Shown: one piece after another, positions 20,301 to 30,284 of the stretch
Layout of the letters: each line of letters opens with the position of its first letter
Numbering within the stretch: the first letter of the stretch is position 1
Origin: Dastarcus helophoroides
Lineage: Eukaryota; Arthropoda; Insecta; Coleoptera; Bothrideridae
Assembly: GCA_028583605.1 (NCBI GenBank)
Contig: CM053332.1
Location: 16,279,267-16,343,266 of the forward strand
DNA: 64,000 bases
Direction of reading: 5' to 3'
Translations under genes and position numbers: made by a program
Notes under the pieces: model-generated
The model's database searches: none
Told to the model about the DNA's origin: nothing
Seen by the model: the letters and a program-made list of their open reading frames with translations, nothing else

Positions 20301-22499
20301 TTCTGAAAAAACCAGTTTAAAAAAAAAGCCAAATTTCGCAAAAAAGATGAAAATCTGAAAAGAAAAAAATTTCAAAAAGTGAAAATTCTGAAAAACATGA
20401 ATTTTAAAAAAAAATCAAAATTTTCACAAAAAATTAAACTTTTTGAATAAGTTAAAATTTCAAAAAAAGTAGCATTTTTTAAAAAAGTACAGAAACTTTC
20501 CAAAAAAACTTCTAGAAAGTCTAAACTTTGAAAATGAAAAAAAAAAATTGAAATTTTCAAATCGATCAAAACTCTGAAAAGAGTCAAAATTCCTAAAGCT
20601 TCTAATTTTTAAAAAAAAAGTCAAAATTTCACGAATGTTTTAACAAAGTTCTGAATAAACCAGTTAAAAAAAAATCAAAATTTCGCGAAGATGAAAATCT
20701 GAAAAGAAAGAAATTTCAAAAAATAAAAATTCTGAAAAACATGAACTTTTTAAAAAATCAAAATTTTCACAAAACTTAAACATTTTGAAATAAAGTTCAA
20801 GAAATTTTAAAAAAAATAGCATTTTTCAAAAAAAAACTCCGAGAAAGTCAAAATTTTGAAAAATGAAAAAAATATTGAAATTTTGCAATAAATTCAGAAC
20901 AGTCGAAATTCACAAAAAAAGTCGAAATTTTCAAAAAATTGTAATTCTAAACGAAAATCAAAATTTTGAAAATAAACTCTAAATTTTGAAAGCTTTGAAA
21001 TGTTAAAAAGACAGAATTTTCGCAAAAGGTATAAACATTTCTAGCAAACTCGAATTTTCCAAAAAAAAGTAGATTTTTTCAAAAAAATCGCAATTAAAAA
21101 AAATTGTGTGAAAGTTAAAATTGTAAAAAATAAGCGAAATTTTCAAAAAAAAGCACACATGAAAAAAGGTTAATTTTCAAAGCGGGTATTTTGAAAAAAA
21201 GAAAAACAAAATGTTCAGCACTCGAAATTCAGGAAAAGCAAAATTTTAAAGAAAAGACGAAGCTGTCAACAGAACTAAAAATATTCTCTGTAATTTATTT
21301 GCTAAGTATTCATGTTTGTATGCAGTTTTATTGGCTTTTTCTTCGCCGGTTGTGAAAGGAGTGACCGGCGAAGAAAAAGCCAATAAAACTGCATACAAAA
21401 ACTAAAAATGTTTAGAAATCAAAATATATGTCAACACTTCAAGAAGAAGCGAAAATTTTGAAGTCTTGCAATTTTCAAGTAAAAAATGTGAAATAAGTTG
21501 AAATTTTGACAATAAAAATTTTTAAAATATGGAAAAATTTTAAGGAAAGTCTGAAGTTAAACTGGAAATTTTAAAAAATCTGGTAACTTTGAAATTCGAA
21601 ATTTTCGAGAATTCTAACAATGAAATACAAATCTTGTCAAGAAAGAGTAATTGCTTTTTAATTTTTCTTGGTTTTAGGGGATAAGATTTATATTTCAATT
21701 TTTGAAGTTTTGAAGATATCCAAGGATCAAAACAAAAAGAGAGAATTCTAATGTTGATTGCTCTATCTTTTAAAGGTTACTTCGACAGAAGAGACCAACC
21801 CGAATACAATATGTTCAGAAGGGTGGCCACCAACCTCAAAGAAGACTGCCAATTCCACGTCGGATTCGGCGAAGCTTCCCAGCAGATGCACCCATCGGGC
21901 CAACCAATCATAGTATTCAGGCCTGACAAGGACCGATCCAACGATTTAGATGAGACCTACACGGGCAGTCTCACGAATTTCGACGAGATGCACATCTGGA
22001 TCTCTGAGAAGTGCGTTCCACTCGTCAGGGAAATCACCTTCGAAAACGCTGAAGAACTAACAGAGGAGGGACTACCGTTTTTGATACTTTTCCACGCCAC
22101 CGACGACAAAGAAAGCATCAAACGCTTTACTGATATCGTGCAAACTGAATTACTATCGGAGAAGCAAAGTATAAACTTCCTAACTGCGGATGGGAAAAAA
22201 TTCGCGCATCCACTACACCATTTGGGGAAGAGCGAGAAAGATCCTGCCGCTTATCGCTATCGATAGCTTTAGACATATGTATCTGTTTCCAAATTATAAA
22301 GACATGGAAATACCTGGGAAACTGAAAGTCGTTTATTCAAGACTTGTACTCTGGTAAATTGCATAGAGAATTCCACTATGGGCCAGAATCGACGGAAGAT
22401 AATAATGTTCAAAAAGGGCCGACAAATCCGCCCGAGAGCACTTTTAGAAAATTGGCTCCTAGCAAAAATCGGTATACGCTACTCAAGGACGAATTATAA
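17368..22499 (+). CDS. ERp44: ERp44, thioredoxin-fold ER/Golgi chaperone (4 exons, two frameshifts in exon 4)
   Basis: ERp44 retrieves orphan oxidative-folding enzymes and clients (Ero1, unassembled immunoglobulin-type proteins) to the ER by mixed disulfides. The coding exons are 17368-17442, 17556-17631, 17685-18047 and 21776-22499, all with GT-AG borders. The start gives a hydrophobic signal-type N terminus (SSFLIFMVCYVFY). Exon 3 holds the thioredoxin domain with the active-site CRFS, KVDCDKE, KYPTLK and KREYRGQRS. Exon 4 holds the b and b' domains (CVPLVREITFENAEELTEEG, PFLILFH, AIDSFRHMY) and ends in KDEL. Two single extra bases break exon 4: one C at 22243-22244, and one base within 22328-22331. 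Skipping both gives about 411 residues, the usual family length. The gene is either intact with assembly errors or newly inactivated. Family assignment is certain. Confidence 0.92.
21315..21399. repeat. Perfect 36-bp inverted repeat
   Basis: 21315-21350 and 21364-21399 are exact reverse complements separated by 13 bases. The arm includes TTTTATTGGCTTTTTCTTCG. Part of the same sequence occurs once, not inverted, at about 55730-55770, with shared flanks (ACAGAGAATATTTTT). It is probably the terminal palindrome of a small element. Confidence 0.9.
21659..21729 (+). repeat. Dispersed arm fragment next to a splice acceptor
   Basis: The arm body (TTTTTCTTGGTTTTAGGGGA, ATTTCAATTTTTGAAG, GATATCCAAGGATC) ends 46 bases before the ERp44 exon 4 acceptor. 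The ribozyme-like core is not present in this copy. Confidence 0.75.
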
Positions 22500-22515
22500 A
22501 GCTTTTTTTAATTTA

Positions 22516-22521
22516 AATAAA
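22516..22521 (+). terminator. ERp44 polyadenylation signal
   Basis: AATAAA occurs 17 bases after the TAA stop codon, in a T-rich 3' region. This is the first such signal after the gene. Confidence 0.6.
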
Positions 22522-24001
22522 GTTTTATTTGATTCATCATGTGATTTTTTAAAGTTTACTATCACTGGTCATCATATCACACTTGTTTTTATTTAAGCTA
22601 CTTATGTAAATATTTTTTTGCAAATGTTATTCATAATCCATTGTTACAGTTGTTATGGAATTTAAAAAACCAATGCACTCATTTTTTATTGATTTTATTC
22701 TGATTTCAGATTATGAATTGTTTTTCCTTTTATTTTTAATGAAATAAGTTTTTCTTATTTTTCATAATTGTCTAAATTTTGTAAAGAATTTTAAAATAAA
22801 ACAATTCTGTACAGTCTTTTGCTTTATGAATTTTGACATTTCCAACCCTTACTTCGTGGAATTCTGTAATATTCATAACTATTAAACTTTATTAACGATA
22901 AAATTTAAAAATTCCACAAGGTTTTCGATAAATATTTGCCAACACCGGGGTTAGCAAATATTTATCGAAAACATTGTGGAATTTTGTAATTTTGTTGCGT
23001 TTTTATCGTTAATAAAGTTTAATAGTTATGAATGTATAAATTTCTCAGTATCTTGAGCAAGGCAGGCTCTGGTTTTTATAAGCGGGGTACTAATAGAAAA
23101 AGAAATACAAATGCGTTTTTTTTTAATTTTTGGGACACTTCTACGTCACATATTTTATTAGAACTATATTTTACTTAAAACTTTTTTTATTATGTCTAAT
23201 TTTGTTTTCTGTGTAAAATAAACTAACCTATTTTTGTCACCTATCATGACGTGAAATTTTAAGAATATATCACAGTCTTATTTCAAAAAGTGTTTCAGAA
23301 TAGTAATCTCCTTTACTAATAAAAGTTAAATATTTCCAAACTGGGTCGATGAAATGTTAAATGAAATTTATTCTATAATATTTTCTACCAACGAGAGTCT
23401 TAAATGAAAATCAAATTCCAGAGTGTAAAAATTACAAAAAACTCAAGTTTGAAATTTTAAAGTTAAATTCATATTTTCAGACAAAAAATTCAAATTGTAA
23501 ACTCAATGTTTATGAAAAAAATTGATGTTTAAACACGAAACTATAAAAAGGTCAACATTTCGAGTAAAATTTGAAACTTATTTTACAAAAATGCCTAACT
23601 TTCAGTTTATAAATGTAATAAATTACCTTAGAAAATTAATTTTTTTTTCAGAAATTCAATAATTTTAGAAATATTGACGTTTCAGATTTAAAATTATCAC
23701 TTTGACACAAAGTTTAAACTTTTTTATAATTAGGACCTTATTTCTCAATATTGAACATATTTTTCTCTTTAAAAAATGTTTAACTTTAATCTTGAGGTTA
23801 TTGAGATAACATTTAAATAATTAACCTCAAGCTCAAAATTTATGGAAAAATCCAACTTTTGAGATAGTTTTTGTTAGTATTTTAGTTAATGATGATTATA
23901 TTAAATTTATTTATTATATTACATATTTATTTGCACTATATTGTCCTATTTTTTCAACAATTCTGAAATCAAACCCAAAACTTTAGACCTTTTCTAAAAC
24001 G
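22522..24001. other. AT-rich intergenic stretch
   Basis: Nothing coding is seen. It contains the hairpin element at 22871-23034; the remainder is AT-rich with no clear repeat unit. Confidence 0.6.
22871..23034. mobile_element. Palindromic MITE-like hairpin
   Basis: The left arm (from ATTCATAACTATTAAACTTT to GATAAATATTTGC) pairs with the right arm (GCAAATATTTATC to AAAGTTTAATAGTTATGAAT) around a short CAACACCGGGGTTA centre. There is an insertion of about 15 bases in the right arm. No coding capacity is present. Confidence 0.8.
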
Positions 24002-24394
24002 ATGACTTTTTGCCGAAAAAACTTTAATCTTCAAATCTTGGGTATTGAAATTGATCCCATAACATTTGCAAAAATTAAAAACCTTGAGTACCTAACTGTT
24101 GGTTTTAGTAAATGTAAATTTAGTGAGACATATAACATCATTAAATGTTTCAAGTGTAAACAATATGGACACAAAAGTAGCAGTTGTAAAAATAAAGAGA
24201 TATGTGGATATTGTGCTGAAGAACACGAGTCAAATACGTGTACAAGAGAACAGGTCAAATGTACAAACTGTGTAAATAAAAATAAACAATATGGTACCCA
24301 CTTTGTTGTAGATCATAATTCATGGGATCCAAATTGTCCATCGTACCAAGCAGTTGTAGATATAATCAGAAAAAAAATAAACTATGAATCATAG
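24002..24394 (+). CDS. LINE ORF1 (Gag-like zinc-knuckle protein), 5'-truncated
   Basis: These 130 residues are the C-terminal part of a LINE ORF1 protein, the nucleic-acid chaperone. There is a lead-in typical of this family (IDPITFAKIKNLEYLTVGFSKC). Cys/His clusters follow: CFKCKQYGHKSSSC (CX2CX4HX4C), then CGYCAEEHESNTC and CTNC...H...C. The Met at 24002 is probably fortuitous, because related proteins begin well upstream with an RRM-like domain. It ends in TAG at 24392-24394, after which the same frame continues straight into ORF2. Confidence 0.8.
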   Translation: MTFCRKNFNLQILGIEIDPITFAKIKNLEYLTVGFSKCKFSETYNIIKCFKCKQYGHKSSSCKNKEICGYCAEEHESNTCTREQVKCTNCVNKNKQYGTHFVVDHNSWDPNCPSYQAVVDIIRKKINYES

Positions 24395-27211
24395 CAATTA
24401 GACAACACCATTTACATAGTCAATATACAAAGTCTTTGGCCGAAAATTGATGAAGTCTCAACATTTATTATGGACAACAATGTTGCCTTCCTTGCTCTTA
24501 CTGAGACTCATGTAACTGATAATATTTATAATAGTGAGTTGCATGTAAGTAACTACTCTTTAATTAGATGTGACTCACACAGTCGTTTTACCGGTGGAGT
24601 AATATTCTATATCTTTAAATCTATTAATTTTACAATCATCATTAACACAAATATTAATAACCAAATCTGGATCCTGGGTGTAACATTGATAATTGACAAT
24701 ACAACCTTTGCTATTATATGCTTATACAGATCTCCCTCTTCAAACAGATCAGATTTTTGCAATATATTGAGCCAACTAATGGCCAATTATAGCCATCTAA
24801 AACTGATCTTGATGGGTGACTTTAATTTTGATGTATCGCGTGATGATTATAATACGAAACAGTTGATATCTCTTATGGACAATTATAGACTTTGCCAAAT
24901 TGTGAAAGCATGTACAAGAGTCACTGCCACATCAAAAACTAAGATTGATCGGGTATTTACAAACCTGCATGCCATTTCTGCATTAGTGTTGGATTCTCCT
25001 AAGTTTTCTGATCATAGTATCATACAAATACATCGTAAAATGAAACCTTATAACACTATTATATCATATGATAAAAATGAATATGTAAGAAATCTCAAAA
25101 GTATCAATAATGCCGTATTTCAAGATAAATTGCTTAGAAAAAATTGGATGAATAATCATCAAGTATGCATTGATCAACTGGTGGACTGCTTATATAATAA
25201 CGTTATATCTGTCCTAGATGAAATAGCCCCTATTAAATTAATGAAAAGATCTCAAAATAACAAAAAGTGGTATGATGGTGAAATAAGAGACCTCACAAGA
25301 TTTAGAGATAATCTCTATCGACTAGCTTGTGCAACAAACACTGGCTCTGACTGGGAAAAATACAGAAAAAGTCGAAACAAAGTTACAAGCACTATCCAAC
25401 GTAAAAAGAAGAATTATTATTCAAGAAAAATTGAAAACAGCACCGATCCCAAACATATGTGGAGAAATGTTAAAGAAGCTATCGGTGCCACGCAAATGTC
25501 ACATCCAACAAAAATGAAATTTGATGGCATTATATACCAAGACGAGGCAACAGTAGCCGAAAAATACAATGTCTTTGTGAGTCAAAGTATTATTGCATTA
25601 GTGAAATCTGATGAGAGACATTATAAAGACAAATATCCGTATAATGTTTTCAATAGCACTTATGGTGAACCATTTTCAATTGAGCCAGTTACGCCCGAAG
25701 AAGTCAAAAAAGTTCTCAAAAGTATTAAAAAAGGAACGTCGATCGATGCTATCAATAATAAGATTATTTCAATGGGCGGTAATTTTCTTTTACTCAAAAT
25801 TACTGAAATTATCAATAAGTCTATTACCTCAAACGCTTTTCCGAAGAAATGGAAAGAATCTGTCATTACGCCAATACCAAAAGTTACCAGTTCTGATGAT
25901 CCATCTAATTATAGACCAATTAATTCCCTACCGTACTTAGAAAAGGCGTTGGAAAGAATTGTGTATAATCAGATGCTGCAATTTATTAAAAATAGTAATG
26001 TTCTCATTCCAAATCAGTCAGGATTTCGACAGGGGCACTCTTGTGAAAGCGCACTGCAGCTAACCATCTCCAGATGGAAGAAATGGTTAGACAACCCTCG
26101 CCATCTAGTTTTAACTGTATTCTTGGATTTGCGCCGTGCTTTTGAAACTATTAACAGAAAACTCCTTGAAAAACTGCGACTTATTGGTTTTGGCGATCCC
26201 GCACTCCAATGGTTTAGCAGTTATCTAACATCCAGATATCAGGTTACTCGGATTAACAATTATGTTTCGAGAAGTGCAGCTAACAATTTAGGTGTACCGC
26301 AGGGGTCGATATTAGGCCCACTGTTGTTTATTTTGTACATTAATGACATCGATCAGTGCACAGGCGACGACTGCTTCCTTAACCTATTTGCCGACGATAC
26401 GCTCATATCAGTTGAAGAATCAGACTTTCAAAGAGGGGTAACTCGCATGAATGGAATTTTGGTGAACGTTAGTGAGTGGTTAAGAGTTAATGGTCTGATA
26501 ATAAACGTAAAGAAGTCGAAAGTGATGTTAATGGGAAGCTCTAACGCGATGGCGGATAAAGTAAAGTTAAATGGAGAATCTCTGGAGTTTGTCAACCAGA
26601 TAAAGTATTTAGGAGTAACCATTGACAATGACTTAAACTTTAAAAAACACCTTAACAATACTGTGTTACAAATAAATGCTAAAGTTAAATACTTTATCAG
26701 AATATGCAAAAATTTAAATCTTGCTAATCGCCTTAAAGTTTTTAATACTTTAATTCGACCCTATTTTCATTACTGCCCAAGTATCTTGTTCTTTGCTAAT
26801 AAATACCATTTAAAACAACTGCAGATACTGCAAAACAAATGTCATAGAGCAATATTGAAATGTAACGTTTATACACCAATCGATCTGATGCTTGATTGTC
26901 TGGGCTCACTGTCTGTACAACAATATTTGTTTTATCAAACCATGGTATTTATTTATAAAATTATTAAAGGGTTGTTGCCAGAATACTTAATGTACAATAT
27001 AAGAAATGTTAACGAAGTACATAACTATGAAACACGTAACTGTAGTAATATATATATAAATACTGTTAGCAAAGAATCGACATATAGATCTTTATTTTAT
27101 AAGGGTGTGTCTTTATTTAATAATCTGTCAAATGAAATAAAAAGTGCAAATAATTTGTATAGTTTTAAGAGAAAGTTAGGTGCCTATGTTAAAATGAATG
27201 TTTCTTGTTAA
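24395..27211 (+). CDS. LINE ORF2: AP endonuclease plus reverse transcriptase
   Basis: ORF2 drives target-primed reverse transcription. Its coding similarity starts at once after the ORF1 stop (TIYIVNIQSLWPKIDEV), before the first Met at 24470, so the biological start is likely upstream of that Met. The endonuclease shows LTETHVTD, RCDSHSRFTGG, MGDFNFD and SDHS. The reverse transcriptase shows FRQGHSCESAL, FLDLRRAFETI, GVPQGSILGPLLFILYIND and the catalytic FADDTL. The C-terminal tail (SLFNNLS...SFKRKLGAYV) is typical. There is no RNase H domain. About 938 residues are uninterrupted, so the enzyme may be functional. It is in the same frame as ORF1. Confidence 0.92.
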   Translation, partial: QLDNTIYIVNIQSLWPKIDEVSTFIMDNNVAFLALTETHVTDNIYNSELHVSNYSLIRCDSHSRFTGGVIFYIFKSINFTIIINTNINNQIWILGVTLIIDNTTFAIICLYRSPSSNRSDFCNILSQLMANYSHLKLILMGDFNFDVSRDDYNTKQLISLMDNYRLCQIVKACTRVTATSKTKIDRVFTNLHAISALVLDSPKFSDHSIIQIHRKMKPYNTIISYDKNEYVRNLKSINNAVFQDKLLRKNWMNNHQVCIDQLVDCLYNNVISVLDEIAPIKLMKRSQNNKKWYDGEIRDLTRFRDNLYRLACATNTGSDWEKYRKSRNKVTSTIQRKKKNYYSRKIENSTDPKHMWRNVKEAIGATQMSHPTKMKFDGIIYQDEATVAEKYNVFVSQSIIALVKSDERHYKDKYPYNVFNSTYGEPFSIEPVTPEEVKKVLKSIKKGTSIDAINNKIISMGGNFLLLKITEIINKSITSNAFPKKWKESVITPIPKVTSSDDPSNYRPINSLPYLEKALERIVYNQMLQFIKNSNVLIPNQSGFRQGHSCESALQLTISRWKKWLDNPRHLVLTVFLDLRRAFETINRKLLEKLRLIGFGDPALQWFSSYLTSRYQVTRINNYVSRSAANNLGVPQGSILGPLLFILYINDIDQCTGDDCFLNLFADDTLISVEESDFQRGVTRMNGILVNVSEWLRVNGLIINVKKSKVMLMGSSNAMADKVKLNGESLEFVNQIKYLGVTIDNDLNFKKHLNNTVLQINAKVKYFIRICKNLNLANRLKVFNTLIRPYFHYCPSILFFANKYHLKQLQILQNKCHRAILKCNVYTPIDLMLDCLGSLSVQQYLFYQTMVFIYKIIKGLLPEYLMYNIRNVNEVHNYETRNCSNIYINTVSKESTYRSLFYKGVSLFNNLSNEIKSANNLYSFKRKLGAYVKMNVSC

Positions 27212-27258
27212 AGAATAATGTTTTCCTGTAAAAATATGTATTATTTATTTATACATTT

Positions 27259-27264
27259 AATAAA
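27259..27264 (+). terminator. LINE polyadenylation signal
   Basis: AATAAA lies 8 bases before the poly(A) tail that ends the element. Confidence 0.7.
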
Positions 27265-27286
27265 CTAATATTAAAAAAAAAAAAAA

Positions 27287-28565
27287 TAATGTTTTCTGGA
27301 ATTTTAAGTTTGAGCCCAAAATTATAAAAAATTGTAATTTTGGCTTTAAAGTGGTAATTTTCAGAAAAGTGGAAATTTTTAGAAAAACTCGAATATTCTA
27401 CTTTTGACTAAAATTTCTAGAAAAATTAAATTTTGTGATTAAACCAAAATTTCGAGGAATTTTTATTAATGAATTCAGTTTGTTTTTCCAAGTTATTACT
27501 AACCTGAAATTTAGACTTTCTAAAAGTGTTAACTTTTTTCGTGATTAATATTTTTTCTCCAAAATTCGAATTAAAACTCATTAAAAAATAACAAGTGCCG
27601 TTTGAAATTCTAATGTTGTGGAGGCAGCCGAAACAAAAACAAAATCGTTTTAATCACAAAATGTTGACCCGAGGTTTGACTTTTTCTGCGAAATTCTGCA
27701 GTCACATTTTTAGAAAAAGTCGACATTTTGAGAACATTTTTGTTACACATACATCTTTTCAGAATTTTTATTTTTTAAATTGAGAATATTATTTTTTTCT
27801 AAACTTTTTACTTTTTTTACCATAATTCCAAGTTATACTTTTGGATATTACTCACTCACATACAGTTTTAATTGTAGACCTACAGCTTTTAGTAAGTCAT
27901 CTCATATTCAAAATCGACAGTTGTTTTACTTGTGATTCATCCTGTGAAATGTAGTCCAATGTCTAGATGATTTCCAAATTATTACTGACCTAAAATTTAG
28001 CCTTTCTAAAAGTGCTAACTTTTCTCGAGATTGACATTTGACAACTTGGTAAAAAATAACAAATTTAAAATTCAAATGTTAAGGAGACAGCAGAAACAAA
28101 AACAAAATCGTTTTAATCACAAAATATTGACCTGACTTGGAGGTTTGACTTTTTCTGCGAAATTCTGCAGTCACATTTTTAGAAAAAGTCGACATTTTGA
28201 GAACATTTATTATTCCACATACATCTTTTGAGAATTTTTTGAATTAAGAATGTTATTTTTTTTAATTTTTACTTTTTTAGTATAATTCCAAGTTATACTT
28301 TTTTCACATTCAGTTTTAACTGTAGACATACCGCTTTTAGTAAGTCATCTCATATCCAAAATTGACAGTTATTTTACTTTTGATGCATCTTGTGAAATGT
28401 AGTCCAATAACTAGGCGATGTTAAGGCACTGGGGGCAAGAAGAGGGTGTTAAAGCAACTTTACTTTGTCATCAAAAATCTTTGGAGTGATTTTTATGAAC
28501 TATATTTCAGATCACAATGTTTTTTTCTTTTTTAGTCTACAAAAAATAAGTAAAGCTTAAAAATT
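27287..28565. repeat. Duplicated T-rich segment
   Basis: 27480-27960 and 27960-28420 are two diverged tandem copies. Both contain CAGCCGAAACAAAAACAAAA or a close variant, TTTTTCTGCGAAATTCTGCA, and CAGTTTTAACTGTAGAC-type stretches. A third partial copy starts at 29380. No gene is seen. Confidence 0.7.
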
Positions 28566-28694
28566 AAAATACATATCTTGTCCCCTGAAACCAAGAACAG
28601 CAACCTCTGTTGTGTTTTTTAATCGTTCTTGGTTTCAGGGGACAAGATTTGTATTTCAATTTTTGAAAATGACCAAGGACCAGTCCGTTCCACC
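28566..28694. repeat. Palindromic pair of dispersed arms, core deleted
   Basis: A minus-oriented arm start (ATCTTGTCCCCTGAAACCAA) is joined to a plus-oriented arm that ends GACCAGTCCGTTCCACC. The centre keeps CAACCTCTGTTGTG but not the ribozyme-like core. Confidence 0.8.
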
Positions 28695-29240
28695 TAAAAA
28701 AAGCCTAAAAATAATAAATAAATTGCAATTTTCTTAACCATTCAGTGATGAGAGATGATTTAATCAAATTTTTGTGTTACTTTGGACCACCCGAGAGAGA
28801 ATTTATAATTATTTTCTAATTTTTCGACTTTTTCTTTGAAAAAAAAAATAAAAACTTCGATATTAAAGGAGAAGTTTTAGAATAAAAGGCTCTGACCTTC
28901 AAACTTAAAATGGAACATTTGAGAAAAAAAATCAAATATTATAGAAAAATCCCAAAATTTTAAAAATGTTTGTCGAATTGCAAAGTTTGGGGATTTTAGG
29001 TTTAAAAGAAAGAGTTTTTTTTCCAAAATTCAGAAAAATTTTCGAAGTAAATCTCAAATTTCGAGAAAAACTTGGAACATTAACCGTTTTCGTTAAAATT
29101 TTGAATTGAGACATTTTTTATTGAATTGGAGAGATTAAGGTGATATTTCAAGTATACTTAAAGTTGAAAGAGAAAACAAAGATCATATTTTTTTTAATTA
29201 TATTTTAAGTGATCAGTTTTTCGCTTGGTGGGGTGGGGGG
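28695..29240. repeat. Unit of a roughly 1.1-kb higher-order repeat
   Basis: Sequence from GTGATGAGAGATGATTTAAT through GGCTCTGACCTTCAAACTTA to GGTGATATTTCAAGTATACT recurs at 29840-30290 and partly at 30720-31140. Together with the arms it forms a diverged higher-order array from 27.8 to 31.2 kb. No gene is seen. Confidence 0.7.
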
Positions 29241-29382
29241 GGGGAACGAGCTGGTCCTTGGTTATTTTCAAAAATTGAAATACAAATCTTGTCCCCTGAA
29301 ACCAAGAATAAAGATTAAAAAACACGACAAAGGTTGCTTTAACGCATTTCGATAACCAAGCTATTCATCTTCAGAGAGATAC
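29241..29382 (-). repeat. Dispersed arm with hammerhead-like core
   Basis: Minus orientation. The distal end starts GGAACGAGCTGGTCCTTGG, and the core lies at 29332-29380 with GAAA at 29347-29350 and CTGAAGA at 29368-29374. Helix II has one extra base (CTATTC), and AGAG is changed to AAAG, so this copy is probably inactive. Confidence 0.8.
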
Positions 29383-29670
29383 AAGTTATACTTTTGGATA
29401 TTACTCACTCACATACAGTTTTAGCTGTAGACCTACAGCTTTTAATAAGTCAACTCATATTCAAATTTGACAGTTGTTTTACTTGTGATACATCCTGTGT
29501 AATGTAGTCCAATAACTGGGCGATGTTAAGGCACTGGGGGGCAAGAAGAGGTTGTTAAAGCAACTTTATTTTGTCATCAAAAATCTTTGGAGTGATTTTT
29601 ATGAACTATATTTCAGATCACAATGTTTTTTTCTTTTTTAGTCTACAAAAAGTAAGTAAAGCTTAAAAAT

Positions 29671-29797
29671 TAAAATACAAATCTTGTCCCCTGAAACCAA
29701 GAACAACCTCTGTTGTGTTTTTTAATCTTTCTTTGTTTTAGGGGACAAGATTTGAATTTCAATTTTTGAAGATAACCAAGGACCAGTCCGTTCCACC
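29671..29797. repeat. Palindromic pair of dispersed arms, core deleted
   Basis: This has the same structure as 28566-28694 and lies at the equivalent place in the next higher-order unit, so the palindrome was copied together with its surroundings. Confidence 0.8.
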
Positions 29798-30284
29798 TAA
29801 AAAAAAAACTTAAAAATAGTAAATAATTTACAATTTTCTTAACCATTCAGTGATGAGAGATGATTTAATCAAATTTTTGTGTTACTTTGGATCACCCGAG
29901 AGAAAATTTTTAATTATTTCCTAAAATTTCGACTTTTTCTTTAAGAAAGAATAAAAATTTCGATATTAAAGGTGAAGTTTTAGAATAAAAGGCTCTGACC
30001 TTTAAACTTAAATTGAAACGTTTGAGAAAAAAAATCAAATATTATAGAAAAATCCCGAAATTTAAAAAATCTATATCGAATTGCAAAGTTTGGGGATTTT
30101 AGGTTTAAAAGAAAGGGTTTTCTTTTAAAATTCAGAAAAATTTTCGAAGAAAATCTCAAATTTTGAGAAAAACTTGAAACATTAACCGTTTTTGTTCAGA
30201 TTGTGAATTGAGACATTTTTCATCGAATTGTAGAGATTAGGGTGATATTTCAAGTATACTTAAAGTTGAAAGAGGAAACAAGGA

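Larger units (their letters stand above)
18048..21775 (+). repeat. ERp44 intron 3, filled with A-rich repeats
   Basis: This is a 3.7-kb intron. From about 18780 to 21280 it is A-rich degenerate repeat. Within it a unit of about 360 bp (TTTTGAATAAGTTCAGAAATT and flanks) is duplicated in tandem at about 19720-20080, 20080-20440 and 20440-20830. It also contains the perfect hairpin at 21315-21399 and a repeat-arm fragment at 21659-21729 close to the acceptor. No nested gene is visible. Confidence 0.8.
24002..27286 (+). mobile_element. 5'-truncated non-LTR retrotransposon (jockey/CR1-type LINE)
   Basis: The element carries the end of ORF1, a complete ORF2, AATAAA at 27259-27264 and a 14-base poly(A) tail at 27273-27286. 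It lacks the 5' UTR and the N-terminal part of ORF1, so the real left boundary is near 24000 but not precisely visible. No convincing target-site duplication was found. Confidence 0.9.

Noticed and set aside
22230..22270. Reading the TAG at the end of the first ERp44 frame as the true stop
   Set aside because: The next frame continues with AIDSFRHMY and ends in KDEL, both hallmark ERp44 features. The stop is a consequence of the inserted base.
24395..24470. ORF2 start at the first Met (24470)
   Set aside because: Conserved endonuclease sequence (NIQSLWPKIDEV) lies upstream of that Met in the same frame, so starting there would delete part of the domain.
27212..27300. ATAATGTTTTC on both sides of the LINE tail as a target-site duplication
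   Set aside because: The first copy lies inside the element just after the ORF2 stop, not at its 5' end, so it cannot be the target duplication.
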